A DNA stretch of 39,172 bases from Ichthyosporea sp. XGB-2017a. Its lineage: Eukaryota > Opisthokonta > Ichthyosporea. The stretch spans positions 1-39,172 of the forward strand of contig PDIM01010455.1 of NCBI GenBank assembly GCA_002811675.1, read 5' to 3'. How positions within the stretch are numbered: the first letter of the stretch is position 1; every line of letters begins with the position of its first letter. The position numbers and the translations under genes were made by a program. Positions 38,842 to 39,172 of the stretch are shown piece after piece. The notes under the pieces are model-generated. The model saw only the letters and a program-made list of their open reading frames with translations. It was not told the origin of the DNA and searched no databases.

Positions 38842-39172
38842 TATCCTGTGAAAAAACTAAACATTTCAATTAAAAATCTTCTCTTTCCACCGAATAAACA
38901 AATCCAATAACAGAAATCAAAAAAATAAAAAAACAATTGGTCAATGGATAATAATTTTTGTTTATAGAAAATTTCATACAAAATGTAATCAATCACAGCT
39001 GAGAGGAAAATTGAAAAAAGAAAGTGGGGCAAAAAATATATCTCGGTACCTTATTTTCTTATTATTATTAATAGTTGATTTTTCTATTATTAGATGTTTT
39101 CAGGTTTTCAGTTTTCAGTTATTTTTTTTTTTTTTTTTTTTTGAATTTTTTTTTTTTTTTTTTTTAATTTTT
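38842..39172. other. Promoter side of the APIP gene, T-rich end of window
   Basis: AT-rich sequence ending in two long T tracts (about 39121-39142 and 39149-39165). No gene or clear motif. Confidence 0.5.

Noticed and set aside
1-39172. Prokaryotic-type systems (CRISPR, operons, integrons, transposase genes)
   Set aside because: No regularly spaced repeats, no transposase-like frame, no operon-like packing; all recognised genes are nuclear eukaryotic.

Overview
The window is nuclear DNA of an AT-rich eukaryote. The genes carry short GT-AG introns (about 70-140 bases), the spacers are rich in poly-A/poly-T, AATAAA signals lie behind several genes, and all recognised products are eukaryotic (FRG1, EMC2, myotubularin, YVH1/DUSP12, PRL phosphatase, MMTAG2). 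The mix suggests a free-living protist rather than an animal or land plant: a PIN-like/AEC carrier, a FluG-type amidohydrolase-glutamine synthetase, a large PPR-like mitochondrial protein and a possible ciliary microtubule-inner protein. I cannot name the lineage. About 0.9 kb is an assembly gap (23445-24363).

Layout. 1-7.5 kb: FRG1 (+) converging on an AEC/PIN-like carrier (-); an unrecognised basic protein (-); a three-exon tail-anchored small protein (+) converging on MMTAG2 (-). 7.5-13.5 kb: a promoter-rich spacer, an unrecognised intronless 436-residue protein (+), a candidate two-exon SANT/Myb-like small gene (-), and five-exon YVH1/DUSP12 (+). 13.5-18.1 kb: UDP-glucose dehydrogenase (+) converging on a three-exon protein that joins a ubiquitin-like fold to an IPT/TIG domain (-), then PRL/PTP4A (-). 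18.1-23.2 kb: an unresolved set of exon-like blocks (+), a CFAP107-like gene (+) and an MTMR9-type dead myotubularin (-). 24.5-39.2 kb: FluG-like (-), a 1472-residue PPR-like protein (+), EMC2 (-), proline iminopeptidase (+), a coiled-coil gene with one apparent frameshift (+) and methylthioribulose-1-phosphate dehydratase (-).

The genes do not form one pathway; this is an ordinary compact gene neighbourhood with many convergent and divergent pairs. The best leads are: (1) a 76-bp segment made of YVH1 intron 3 plus its last 8 exonic bases, repeated in inverted orientation 1.1 kb away at the same splice donor of another predicted gene, which looks like an intron copy; (2) the ubiquitin-like-IPT/TIG protein; (3) a perfect 18-bp hairpin in a divergent promoter; (4) a 108-bp near-identical repeat that abuts the assembly gap. 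Multi-exon models below were spliced by hand; their reading frames close exactly unless stated otherwise.
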